This document shows, in pieces, positions 8,787-17,373 of a stretch of DNA of 64,000 bases. The position numbers were made by a program, and so were the translations under genes. A model generated the notes under the pieces. That model was not told where the DNA came from. It worked only from the letters and a program-made list of their open reading frames with translations, and did not search any database. Location of the stretch: assembly GCA_009911305.1 (NCBI GenBank), contig QXXC01000001.1, forward strand, positions 186,001 through 250,000, read 5' to 3'. This stretch comes from Clostridiaceae bacterium (GTDB lineage: Bacteria > Bacillota > Clostridia > Lachnospirales > Lachnospiraceae). How positions within the stretch are numbered: position 1 is the first letter of the stretch; every line of letters begins with the position of its first letter.

Positions 8787-10262
8787 TCATGGAATATAGT
8801 TTAACGGAATACGCACGGTAAAGGTGGTTCCGTCGCCCTCCTTGCTCAGGAGCTTGATCGCGCCCTGGTGCAGCATCACAATGCTCTTTGTGATCGAAAG
8901 CCCAAGCCCCGTCCCGCCTGTCTCCCTGGAGCGCGCCTTATCCACCCGGTAAAACCGCTCAAACACCTTGGACTGGAATTCCTCCGGGATGCCTACGCCG
9001 TTATCAATCACCTTTACATAGAAGAATTTATGATCCGCATCGAGGATGACGCGCACCCAGCCGTCCTCATGGTTATATTTGACCGCATTCTCCACCAGAT
9101 TTGTGAGCGCCAGGGACAGCTTCACCTCGTCCACATCCGCCGTCACCTCGCGTATGCTCTCATAGATCAGCTCAATATTGCGCGTTTTGGCAATCGGCCG
9201 GACACGCTTTAGGATCTGCTCCAGAAGCGCATTCACCGAGGCGGAGCTGATATTCAGATCCGGGGACGATTTATCCATCTTAACCAGGGTCAGCAGGTCG
9301 TCGATGATCTTATTTTCCCGGTCGATCTCATCCGAAATATCGACCATAAACTCCCGGTACAGCTCCACCGGCGCGTCCTCCATGGCCATCAGCGAGTCAG
9401 CGAGGACGCGGATGGATGTGATGGGTGTTTTCAGCTCATGAGATACATTGGATACGAATTCCTGCCTCGACTGATCCACATCCTTGAGCCGGCGGATCGT
9501 CTCGCGCACAGAACCCGATATGTCGCGCGTCTCCAGATAATCATTGACCTCTATCTCCTGATCCAGGTTTCCCTCCGCCACCAGGCTAAGCTGCTGGGAA
9601 AGGCGTTTAAAGGGCTTTAGAAGCTGCGCCACTGCGAAAAAATCGGCGGCGGCCACAAGGCAGGCCAGAAGAAGCTGGAAAAATTCCGCCCTGTGGTTTA
9701 CATTTTCCACCAGAAGGGCCACGCTCTCTGTTGACGCGGTCATGAGAAGCGCGCCTTCCACCGGATCCCCCTCGGGCTTTTTATCGCTTACCCCCGGGGC
9801 TTCCGCCTTTCCGTAGATCGGCAGTGTCAGGTAGAAATAATCCTTTTCCTCATTGAGCCGGCTTCCCGACTCGCCCTCCAGCGCCTTTAGGACCTCCTCC
9901 ACCACGCAGAACCGCCCCTTTGCCACCTCAAACGTGTCCCGGATAATGCGGTAGCTGCTGTCGATCACCACGATCCGCCCGTTAAACAGATCCGCTATCA
10001 CATTCAGCTCCGCGTCCAGGGACGGGTTTCCCGTATTGCTGAGCGCGCCGTTTATATAATCCGAGCTCCGCATCCGGTTCGCGAGCATCAGGCATTTATT
10101 CTGCGCCTCGATCATGCTCTCCTCGATCCGGCTCTTCCTGAAAAATCCGGACATAAACCGCGCCTGCACCATAAGCGGAAGCAGCGTAATCACCAGAATG
10201 CAGATCAGAAGCGGAGCGCGCATTCCCACAGAGCGGGTGAAATTCCCTTTCCATTTTATCAT
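8787..10262 (-). CDS. Membrane sensor histidine kinase (orphan, next to GerMN lipoprotein)
   Basis: This 491-residue kinase has two membrane segments (about 15-33 and 195-215) around a roughly 160-residue extracytoplasmic sensor region, then HAMP. The HisKA dimer domain has the phospho-acceptor in VSNVSHELKTP (about residue 275), and the HATPase domain has NLVENAVKYN and GTGLGLSI. No response regulator gene adjoins it: upstream is a DegV protein and downstream a GerMN lipoprotein. The start at 10262 lies 10 bp after the degV stop, so it is probably co-transcribed. The phosphorylation partner and the signal are unknown. Confidence 0.92.
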   Translation of the reverse strand: MIKWKGNFTRSVGMRAPLLICILVITLLPLMVQARFMSGFFRKSRIEESMIEAQNKCLMLANRMRSSDYINGALSNTGNPSLDAELNVIADLFNGRIVVIDSSYRIIRDTFEVAKGRFCVVEEVLKALEGESGSRLNEEKDYFYLTLPIYGKAEAPGVSDKKPEGDPVEGALLMTASTESVALLVENVNHRAEFFQLLLACLVAAADFFAVAQLLKPFKRLSQQLSLVAEGNLDQEIEVNDYLETRDISGSVRETIRRLKDVDQSRQEFVSNVSHELKTPITSIRVLADSLMAMEDAPVELYREFMVDISDEIDRENKIIDDLLTLVKMDKSSPDLNISSASVNALLEQILKRVRPIAKTRNIELIYESIREVTADVDEVKLSLALTNLVENAVKYNHEDGWVRVILDADHKFFYVKVIDNGVGIPEEFQSKVFERFYRVDKARSRETGGTGLGLSITKSIVMLHQGAIKLLSKEGDGTTFTVRIPLNYIP

Positions 10263-10271
10263 GCTGCGCCT

Positions 10272-11132
10272 CTATTCCATCCGCTTCGCCGCTGCAATCG
10301 CCAGGGAACCGGGTCCGATGTGGCACGCAACGCTCAGGGATAATGGATCCACGTGGATATCCGCCTTCGGAAACAGCGGGGCCAGCTCCTCTTTCAGAGC
10401 CATTGCCGCCTCCTCATTCTGCGTGTGTGCAATTTCCAGATGAACGCGGCTGCCGTCGGTATCCCCCCACCGCGCCTCCAGGTCGTGCCGGATCGCGGCA
10501 ATCATCATGGATTTCGCCTGCTTCATGGTCCTCGCCTTGGCAAATGCATCCAGCTTTTCCCCCTGAATGCTCAGGACAGGCTTGATGCGCAGAAGCGTCC
10601 CCAGCGCCGCGGCAGCGGGCGTGATGCGTCCTCCCTTTTTCAGATATTTCAGGGTGTCAACTGTGATATAGATCGTGGCGTCCATACCGCATTCCTCCAG
10701 CTTTTCCCTGATCGCCCCGGCGCTCATGCCGGACTGCGCCATCGAAAGCGCGTCCAGCACCGACTGGCGCTGCGTCACAGAAATCCGGTGATTGTCCGCC
10801 ACCCAGACGCGCCCGTCATACTCCTCTGCCAGCACAGAGGCCGTCTGACAGGAGCCTGATAAGCCGCTGGACATCGGGATGTGGACAATCTCGTCATACT
10901 CCTCCAGAATCTGATCCCAGAGCTTAAGTATCGCCTCCGGCGACGGCTGGGAGGTGCCGATATCCCCGCCTCCGGAAAGTCTCTCATAAAATTCCTGCTG
11001 GGTCAGCGTAATATCCTCCAGATATTCCTGCCCGTCAATCATAAACGGCATGGGAAGCACAAAAATTCCCAGGCGCTTCCCCTCTGCCTGTGTAATCCCG
11101 CTGTTGCTGTCTGTCACTACCGCAATTTTCAT
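10272..11132 (-). CDS. DegV family fatty-acid-binding protein
   Basis: This 286-residue protein matches the DegV (EDD) fold: MKIAVVTDSNSGI at the start, GTSQPSP near residue 80, and the SSGLSGSCQTA loop near 110. DegV proteins bind a fatty acid, and some act as FakB, presenting exogenous fatty acids to the FakA kinase. I set the start at ATG 11132, right after GGAGGAAGAA, rather than TTG 11144. No fakA is in the window. It is the first gene of a run with the sensor kinase behind it. Family assignment is secure; the FakB role is inferred. Confidence 0.92.
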   Translation of the reverse strand: MKIAVVTDSNSGITQAEGKRLGIFVLPMPFMIDGQEYLEDITLTQQEFYERLSGGGDIGTSQPSPEAILKLWDQILEEYDEIVHIPMSSGLSGSCQTASVLAEEYDGRVWVADNHRISVTQRQSVLDALSMAQSGMSAGAIREKLEECGMDATIYITVDTLKYLKKGGRITPAAAALGTLLRIKPVLSIQGEKLDAFAKARTMKQAKSMMIAAIRHDLEARWGDTDGSRVHLEIAHTQNEEAAMALKEELAPLFPKADIHVDPLSLSVACHIGPGSLAIAAAKRME

Positions 11133-11177
11133 TTCTTCCTCCAAGTCATAACCGCTTACTTATTGAATGTGCGCGTA

Positions 11178-12929
11178 TCACGCCTGCTGTGTGATGCCGG
11201 ACGAGGTATACAGGTGATAATAAATCCCTTTTCTGTCCATCAGCGCCTCATGGCTGCCCTCCTCGACAATCCGGCTTCCGGAAAGCACCAGGATCCGATC
11301 CGCCCCGCGGATGGTCGTCAGCCGGTGGGCGATGGTCAGCGTCGTACGTCCCGCCGCCAGCTTGTCAAGGGACTCTGACACCACATGCTCGCTCTCGTTA
11401 TCCAGCGCCGCCGTGGCCTCGTCAAGCAGCAGCACCTTCGGCGCTTTGAGAAATACCCTCGCAATGCTGATCCGCTGCTTCTGCCCTCCGGACAGCTTCA
11501 CCCCGCGCTCGCCCACATACGTATCATACCCATCTTTCAGTTCTTTAATAAATTCGTGCGCGCCGGCAAGTCTGGCTGCCTCCATCACTTCATCCTTCGA
11601 CGCGCCGGGACGGCCGTAAGCGATATTGTCGTACACGCTGCCGGAAAACAGATATACATCCTGCTGAACCACGCCGATAGAGCTTCGCAGGCTCTCAAGC
11701 GTCGCCTTCCTGATATTCTGCCCGTCCAGCAGGATCTCCCCCTCTGTGGGGTCATAAAAGCGCGGGATTAAGTTGCACAGTGTTGTCTTGCCGCCGCCGG
11801 ACGGCCCCACCAGCGCGACCTTTTCTCCCGGCCGGATCGTCAGATCAATGTCCGACAGCACGGGCGATCCGTCATCCGGATATTCAAACGACACGTGCCG
11901 GAACGTAATCTCTCCCTTTACATCCCGGAGAGGCTGCGCGCCCTCCTCGTCAAAAATATCGATATTCGCATCCATCAGCTCCGTAAAGCGCTCAATCCCC
12001 GTCATACCCCTCTGGAACTGCTCCGCAAATTCAATGATCCGCCGGATCGTCGCCAGCAGCGTGGTCACATACAGCGTATAGGCCACGAGATCCGCCGGTA
12101 AAATAAGCCCTTTTATCATGAATATGCCGCCGGCCAGGATCACCACCACATACATCAGTCCGTCAAACATGCGGATCGTATTCTGAAACGCCGCCATGTA
12201 TTTATAGGTCTGCCGCTTTATCTGCAGAAATTCCTGATTATCCCTGCTGAATTTCCCCAGCTCCACCTTCTCGTTCGCAAATGCGCGGACCACCTTATTC
12301 CCCAGAAGGCTGTCCTCGATGCGGGCGTTCAGCTCGCCTATATGGTTGCGCTGGCTGCGGAATGCCTTGCGCACCTGAAGGTTAAAATACGAGCACGAGA
12401 CAGCCATCACCGGGATCAGCACGAATATAATCACAGTCAGAAGCACATTGATCCGCGCAAGAATCACAAAGGCCACAGCGGCCTTCAAAAACGCGATAAA
12501 GAACTCCTCCGGGCAGTGATGCGCGAACTCGGTCACATCAAACAGATCGCTCGTGATGCGCGACATGATCTGCCCGACCTTGGTATTATTGAAATAATTG
12601 TCTGAGAGCTTCTGCAGGTGCGCGAACGCGTCCTCCCGCATGTCCGTCTCGATCGAGGCCCCCATCACGTGGCCGTTGTAGGCCATATAGAAACTCGCTA
12701 TGCCGTCAATCACACGCAGGATGAAGTATACGGCACTGATACTCACAATCATGCGGACGGTGAGCGCAGAGAGATCCTGCATCCCCACGTTTGTGATATA
12801 GCGCAGGATCATCGGCAGCACCAGCTCGCAGACCGTAGTCAGAGCCGCGCAGAACAGATCCAGAGCCATAATCCATACATACTTCCTGTAGTATGGGATA
12901 AATCGTTTTAAAAGCATGCCTGTCTTCAT
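11178..12929 (-). CDS. ABC transporter, fused permease/ATP-binding (MsbA/BmrA type)
   Basis: This is a 583-residue half-transporter with six predicted membrane helices in residues 15-310 and a C-terminal ATPase. The ATPase has Walker A GPSGGGKTT (about 375), Q-loop near 420, signature LSGGQKQR (about 478), Walker B VLLLDEAT and switch AHRLTTI. It would act as a homodimer, since no partner half-transporter is adjacent. The substrate could be a lipid, peptide or drug and cannot be told from sequence. It lies about 45 bp ahead of degV on the same strand, so lipid handling is a reasonable but unproven theme. Confidence 0.92.
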   Translation of the reverse strand: MKTGMLLKRFIPYYRKYVWIMALDLFCAALTTVCELVLPMILRYITNVGMQDLSALTVRMIVSISAVYFILRVIDGIASFYMAYNGHVMGASIETDMREDAFAHLQKLSDNYFNNTKVGQIMSRITSDLFDVTEFAHHCPEEFFIAFLKAAVAFVILARINVLLTVIIFVLIPVMAVSCSYFNLQVRKAFRSQRNHIGELNARIEDSLLGNKVVRAFANEKVELGKFSRDNQEFLQIKRQTYKYMAAFQNTIRMFDGLMYVVVILAGGIFMIKGLILPADLVAYTLYVTTLLATIRRIIEFAEQFQRGMTGIERFTELMDANIDIFDEEGAQPLRDVKGEITFRHVSFEYPDDGSPVLSDIDLTIRPGEKVALVGPSGGGKTTLCNLIPRFYDPTEGEILLDGQNIRKATLESLRSSIGVVQQDVYLFSGSVYDNIAYGRPGASKDEVMEAARLAGAHEFIKELKDGYDTYVGERGVKLSGGQKQRISIARVFLKAPKVLLLDEATAALDNESEHVVSESLDKLAAGRTTLTIAHRLTTIRGADRILVLSGSRIVEEGSHEALMDRKGIYYHLYTSSGITQQA

Positions 12930-13056
12930 TACGGGCCTCCTGTGGAAAATGGTTCAGGGTGTTTTTTGTCCATTTAAACATTGTATCACATACAGGGAGT
13001 GATTTCACTAACTTTTGATACGTAACGCCCTGAAAACAGACGGAAAAACAAAATCT

Positions 13057-13106
13057 AAAAAAAACCGCCGGCGCTCAGCCTGATAAATCCTGCTGAGCGC
13101 CGGCGG
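13057..13106 (-). terminator. Rho-independent terminator of the licCA-MFS unit
   Basis: A perfect 15-bp GC-rich stem (13065-13079 with 13092-13106) has a 12-base loop. On the minus strand it is followed by eight T residues (13057-13064), so it ends transcription of the MFS gene. Confidence 0.88.
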
Positions 13107-13138
13107 CTTTCACGGGGAGCTGACTGCACAGCCCTCTG

Positions 13139-14425
13139 CTATTTTTCCATTCCCGCTGCCAGACGGGCTTTCCGGTTCATGTTCAGAAGAATGAATGCGG
13201 ACACAAAGCCAATGGCGGAGAGCACGGACATGGCAATAAAGCAGTTCATATAGCCCTTTAAAGGCGTGGCGGTATTTGCATATTTATCTACCATACTGCC
13301 GGAAAGGGTATAGAGAAAGATTTCCGGCGCATAGGTGCACAGGGATATCACGCCCGAAGCGGTGCCTGCCAGGTGTTTGGGAACCATAACCTCATCGATC
13401 GTCGCAAAATACAGCGCCTTGATTGCATAAAGGCAGAGACCGTAAACGACAAAGGTTGCGACAATCAGGGGGATAGACGACTTACCGGCAGGGATCACCA
13501 CATATGCCAGGGCAAATACCGTCATGCCGATAAAGCCGAGCTGGATAAACCTGATGCGGCTGCCCAGCTTATCTGCGATAAAGCCGGCCGCAAATGCGCC
13601 TAACATCATCATCATATACGTGCGCACCACGGAAAGTGTCGCGACTGTGGAATCCGGGATCTCAAAGGCAACCGAGAGATATGCCGTCACATAGCCATGG
13701 AAAATCAGGGCGGAGTAGTTGCAGATGCCTAACAAGCCGCACAGCCAGACGCGCGGCATTTTAACAACTTCCATGAAATCCTTCATGTTTAAGGGGTTGG
13801 CTTTGGCGGTTTTTTCCTTTTCGGCCTTTGGCGCCGGCTTGTCATTTTCCATAAACACCAGGCAGAGTACGCCGGCTACAAGCATCAGCACAGAATAGTA
13901 CATGATCGCGTTCTGCATTCCGCCCACGCTTCCCGTGGCCCATGAAAAGACAGCCACAGAGCCAAAGGCGGCGATGGTGCCGATGAGGCCCCGCCCGCCC
14001 TCAAGCAGGCCGAAGAGACGTCCCTGTTCCTCTGCCTCGCCCAGGCGGTTGATGGATTTTACCATAGCGGCCCAGAAGGTGAACACAGTGGTGATAGCGA
14101 AAATAGCGTGGATCACCACCAGCCAGATAAAGCCGGGCATGGTCCAGAACCAGAAGCCGGCCAGAGCTGTGCCGATACAGGAGAAAACGATAAGCGACTT
14201 ACAACTGAACTTATCAGCCAGGATACCGCCGGGAAAATAGCAGATGAAATTGACGATGCCATAGGCGGACATAATCATTCCCAACTGGGTCGCATTGGCG
14301 CCCGTGGCCTCCATCAGCGGAGCCATGTAGGTCTCCCTGAGATAGGGCAGCTTGGTAATAATCCCTCCTGCAAACGCTACCAGAATCAGAGTCATCCATT
14401 TGTTGCCTCCACGTGCTTTCGTCAT
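13139..14425 (-). CDS. MFS transporter, linked to the LicC-LicA fusion
   Basis: This 428-residue protein has about 12 predicted membrane segments and a charged central loop (about residues 205-225, rich in K and E). The GGILADKF and GRLFGLLEGGRGL stretches are typical of the major facilitator superfamily. I set the start at ATG 14425 behind AAGGAGG; the longer frame to 14470 has no such site. It lies 95 bp after the phosphocholine-type fusion gene and shares its terminator. Context suggests uptake of choline or a related amino-alcohol. The sequence alone does not prove the substrate. Confidence 0.88.
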   Translation of the reverse strand: MTKARGGNKWMTLILVAFAGGIITKLPYLRETYMAPLMEATGANATQLGMIMSAYGIVNFICYFPGGILADKFSCKSLIVFSCIGTALAGFWFWTMPGFIWLVVIHAIFAITTVFTFWAAMVKSINRLGEAEEQGRLFGLLEGGRGLIGTIAAFGSVAVFSWATGSVGGMQNAIMYYSVLMLVAGVLCLVFMENDKPAPKAEKEKTAKANPLNMKDFMEVVKMPRVWLCGLLGICNYSALIFHGYVTAYLSVAFEIPDSTVATLSVVRTYMMMMLGAFAAGFIADKLGSRIRFIQLGFIGMTVFALAYVVIPAGKSSIPLIVATFVVYGLCLYAIKALYFATIDEVMVPKHLAGTASGVISLCTYAPEIFLYTLSGSMVDKYANTATPLKGYMNCFIAMSVLSAIGFVSAFILLNMNRKARLAAGMEK

Positions 14426-14520
14426 TGTGATACCTCCTTTTTTATTGCGATGTACTCCAAAATCCCGCAAAATACGGCGCGGTCAGAGCACATGACTCAT
14501 AAACTGACGCGTACATACGG

Positions 14521-16305
14521 TCAGATTCGTTCCTCCTCATCCGCAGCCGGTACTCCATCCGGCCAGAGTGTCACGACGTATTCATAGAATTGTTTCGCAT
14601 ACTGGTACTGCCGCATCTCATATGCGCCATACCGGACTCCCATCCGGCTCTTGTACTCGCACCAGTTGGTCCACAAAAGCCCCGCGGCGGCGATATAGCA
14701 ATAGATTTTCTGCCGCACGGCCTCCGGGCACCGGCCGTCGAAATAAAAATCGATCGTCTGATCGATCTGTTCCTTGTCATAATAGGCATAGATGCAGAAC
14801 ATCGCAATATCCAGGTGCGGATCGCTCACCCCGGAATATTCCCAGTCAATGAGGCGCACCTGCTCGCTTCCGTCCTCCCGGCGTACAAAGAGGAAATTGT
14901 CATACACGGAATCAATGTGCGACAGGCATTCCTCCCTGGGGCAGGCCTCCGCGCGGCGCAGCAGCTCGTCAACATGGCGGCGGGTTAAGTCATAATCGGC
15001 AAAGGGCATGGAATCCTGCCGCAGCTCCTCATAGTAATCCAACTGAGCGCGCAGATCAAAGCGGAATTCCAACTGTAGCTGCTGCTGGTGGAAACGCCGC
15101 AGATGGCGCATACAGGCCTCTACCTCCTTAGGGTTCTCCGGATCACAGGCCCGGGCGTCGGTCCAGAACTCAGTGACCTTATAACCCGTCTCCGGATTTA
15201 AATAGAGCACCTTATCAGAAATATCCATCCCTGTACTGGCCAGGGCCTTATAGACTGCGCTCTCCTTCTGGCGGCTCACCAGCTTCCTCGTGCCTTCTCC
15301 GGGGGAACGCATCAGGTATTCCTTCCCTTTGCAGGAAAAATGCATGAGGTGGTTGGTCATGCCGCTGGACAGCGCATGCAGATCCGTAATCTCCGCGGCC
15401 GGGACATCAAACAGCTCACAGATGAGGGCTATACGCCGGCTCTCTAAGTGCTTTGACTCGCTGTCCAGAACACGGAGATCCTCGTATGTATTGACCGGCA
15501 CGACCAGCATCCCGGTGATCACATTGGCATAGCCCGCCATCTGGCCGTTAGGCCCGATGAGAGCCTGTTCCCAGCAGGCATGACGGTACTCCGGATCAGC
15601 GCAGAGTTTCTCCAGATTGCCCCGCACCATGGCCGCATCGTCAGCGCAGAGATAAGCGACACCGCACATCGCGTTGCCTCCCTCTGCCTCCACAAGCTCC
15701 ATCTCCCGTGTCACCCGTACCATACTGCTGTCATCGTAATAACTGCGCACAGCATACCATGAGCTGTACTCCGAACGGCTGAACAGGCTTTCTCCGCTCC
15801 ATACATTCCCGTCAATCACATAGCAGTTATTCAGAAGGCTGGCGGCGCAGTTCAGGGAATGAAGGCTGTCTCCCTGGGCCCAGCCGGGATTTTCGATCAG
15901 CTCAACATTGTAAAGACCTGTCAGATACTCGAATTTCTCCTTCTCATAGCCCACCACAACGGCGATATTATAGATACCGGTGCGGTGAAGCTGATTAATC
16001 AGCCGCTCAATCAGGGATTCCCCGCCGATGGTCATCAGCGCCTTGGGCGTACCGTTGATCGGCACCATCCGCTTTCCCGGACCGGCGGCCAGAATCACAG
16101 CCTGCCTTGGGGCGTTGCGCCGGAACATCTCGATCGTCTTTTGCGTGAGGAAATAATCCTCCGCCAGATATCCCTCCCGGATCAGGTACTGCAGCGAAGC
16201 GCTGACAAGGCCGAGAGGATATCCGGTCTGCGCAGCCACCTCACGCTGTGCGGCGCAGTGCCCCCTTACCACGGCAGACAAAACAACATAGTCAATTTTT
16301 TTCAC
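14521..16305 (-). CDS. Winged-helix / LicC-like cytidylyltransferase / LicA-like choline kinase fusion
   Basis: This is a three-part protein of 594 residues. Residues 1-60 resemble a winged helix. Residues 68-300 are a sugar-nucleotidyltransferase fold with AVILAAGPGKRM, then PKALMTIGG, like LicC (CTP:phosphocholine cytidylyltransferase). Residues 310-580 are a choline/ethanolamine kinase fold with the Brenner-type motif HxDxxxxN (in LSHIDSVYDNF) and LIDWEYSG. Together these would make CDP-choline from choline. The start is GTG 16305, after GGAGAA. Its promoter is at 16460-16488. No licD transferase or other wall-decoration gene is nearby. Ethanolamine or another alcohol could be the true substrate. 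The N-terminal DNA-binding-like part may give self-regulation (inference). Confidence 0.88.
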   Translation of the reverse strand: MKKIDYVVLSAVVRGHCAAQREVAAQTGYPLGLVSASLQYLIREGYLAEDYFLTQKTIEMFRRNAPRQAVILAAGPGKRMVPINGTPKALMTIGGESLIERLINQLHRTGIYNIAVVVGYEKEKFEYLTGLYNVELIENPGWAQGDSLHSLNCAASLLNNCYVIDGNVWSGESLFSRSEYSSWYAVRSYYDDSSMVRVTREMELVEAEGGNAMCGVAYLCADDAAMVRGNLEKLCADPEYRHACWEQALIGPNGQMAGYANVITGMLVVPVNTYEDLRVLDSESKHLESRRIALICELFDVPAAEITDLHALSSGMTNHLMHFSCKGKEYLMRSPGEGTRKLVSRQKESAVYKALASTGMDISDKVLYLNPETGYKVTEFWTDARACDPENPKEVEACMRHLRRFHQQQLQLEFRFDLRAQLDYYEELRQDSMPFADYDLTRRHVDELLRRAEACPREECLSHIDSVYDNFLFVRREDGSEQVRLIDWEYSGVSDPHLDIAMFCIYAYYDKEQIDQTIDFYFDGRCPEAVRQKIYCYIAAAGLLWTNWCEYKSRMGVRYGAYEMRQYQYAKQFYEYVVTLWPDGVPAADEEERI

Positions 16306-16459
16306 GCAATTCTCCTTTCCTCATACAGAATCCCCGCCGCTGCACCGGTTCCCGCTCCGTTATGGCAGCTCCGGCGCTCTTAAGCGTGTTAAAAACATAC
16401 AGGCATCGGACATCCTGTTTCATCTCAATATTGGAACGTTTCTCCTTGATTATAAAGCT

Positions 16460-16488
16460 ATTTTACTAAAAATTATAATAAATTTCAA
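16460..16488 (-). promoter_or_regulatory. Promoter of the licCA-MFS unit
   Basis: On the minus strand TTGAAA (16483-16488) and TAAAAT (16460-16465) are 17 bases apart in an AT-rich setting. The 5' leader would be about 150 bases. The remainder of the 16306-16644 gap holds no gene. Confidence 0.6.
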
Positions 16489-16586
16489 CAAAAAATATAC
16501 GTTTTGTTTAAAAGTTGATAACAGTCAGATATCCGGAATGGTTTCTCAATGGCCTGACCGAACCGGATATGGGGAAACGAAAACGT

Positions 16587-16613
16587 AAAAAAACCGCCCG
16601 GACAGCCGGGCGG
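16587..16613 (-). terminator. Terminator of the coiled-coil protein gene
   Basis: A perfect 8-bp GC stem (16594-16601 with 16606-16613) is followed on the minus strand by seven T residues, ending the gene at 16645-17175. Confidence 0.82.
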
Positions 16614-16644
16614 CATGTGTCTGTAATATTGTCAGGCGTATACT

Positions 16645-17175
16645 TTATGTGAAAACCGTATGACTCTTTCTGTATCCGTCATTATCCTTCTGCTTTAATT
16701 CCCTCTCTACCTGGGCGAGCTGTGATTTTAAGCGCTCGGCCTTTTGGGGATCCTTCTCTGCCGCAACCTTTTGCTCCAGCTCCTTCTTCTTCTTTTTCAG
16801 CTTCTCGATCTCCCGGTCCACCTTATCCGTATTACCCGTGCATTTTTCAGACTTTTTCTGATCCGATTTGTTTGATTTGTCCGCTTCTTTCGCTTCTTTT
16901 TCCTCTTTCGGCGCATCCGCTTCCGGCTGCTGCGCCTTTGTGCCGGGGATATATGCATCCTTATCCGCTTTTGGCGGCGTATGGATGTCCGCACGGGAGC
17001 TGCCCCGTTCGTCCTCCATCCCTTCCCGCCGCTTGGACGACAGCCCGCTCACACCGTCGCGCCCCTCCAGCGGCTGCTCCTGCGCTTTCTCCTGCTCTCT
17101 GAGCCTCTGTTCGCGCATCCTCTCCACCTGTGCATATTGATCCATCCGGTTGTTTTGGATATTCTGAATCCTCAT
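16645..17175 (-). CDS. Hypothetical charged coiled-coil protein
   Basis: I do not recognise this 176-residue protein. It has no signal peptide and no membrane segment. The first 30 residues are Gln/Arg-rich and helical, and the middle is Lys/Glu/Asp-rich and probably disordered. Residues 118-165 form a strong coiled coil with runs such as EKLKKKKKELEQK. The start follows AAGGAGG, and a terminator follows the gene, so it is a genuine single-gene unit. Base use is ordinary for the neighbourhood. It may be a cytoplasmic structural or spore-related protein, but nothing in the sequence shows this. Confidence 0.75.
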   Translation of the reverse strand: MRIQNIQNNRMDQYAQVERMREQRLREQEKAQEQPLEGRDGVSGLSSKRREGMEDERGSSRADIHTPPKADKDAYIPGTKAQQPEADAPKEEKEAKEADKSNKSDQKKSEKCTGNTDKVDREIEKLKKKKKELEQKVAAEKDPQKAERLKSQLAQVERELKQKDNDGYRKSHTVFT

Positions 17176-17373
17176 ACGCTACCTCCTTGTAAACTGCCGG
17201 GCCCGGCAGTCCATACCCTCAGATATCGCCCGCCGTATCCCAAATCTGCTGTTTATCTGTATTCTAACGGCTTCACAGAAGGCTTTCAATACAATTGATG
17301 TAAAATGCCGTTGGGTTGTTGTAAATAATGTTACGGTCCACTCCCGCCGGACTGTGCTCCGTAACGAAATTTT

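Noticed and set aside
17176-17373. Possible agrD-like peptide gene after the AgrC-like kinase
   Set aside because: No short frame with a ribosome site and a cysteine-bearing signal peptide core was found.
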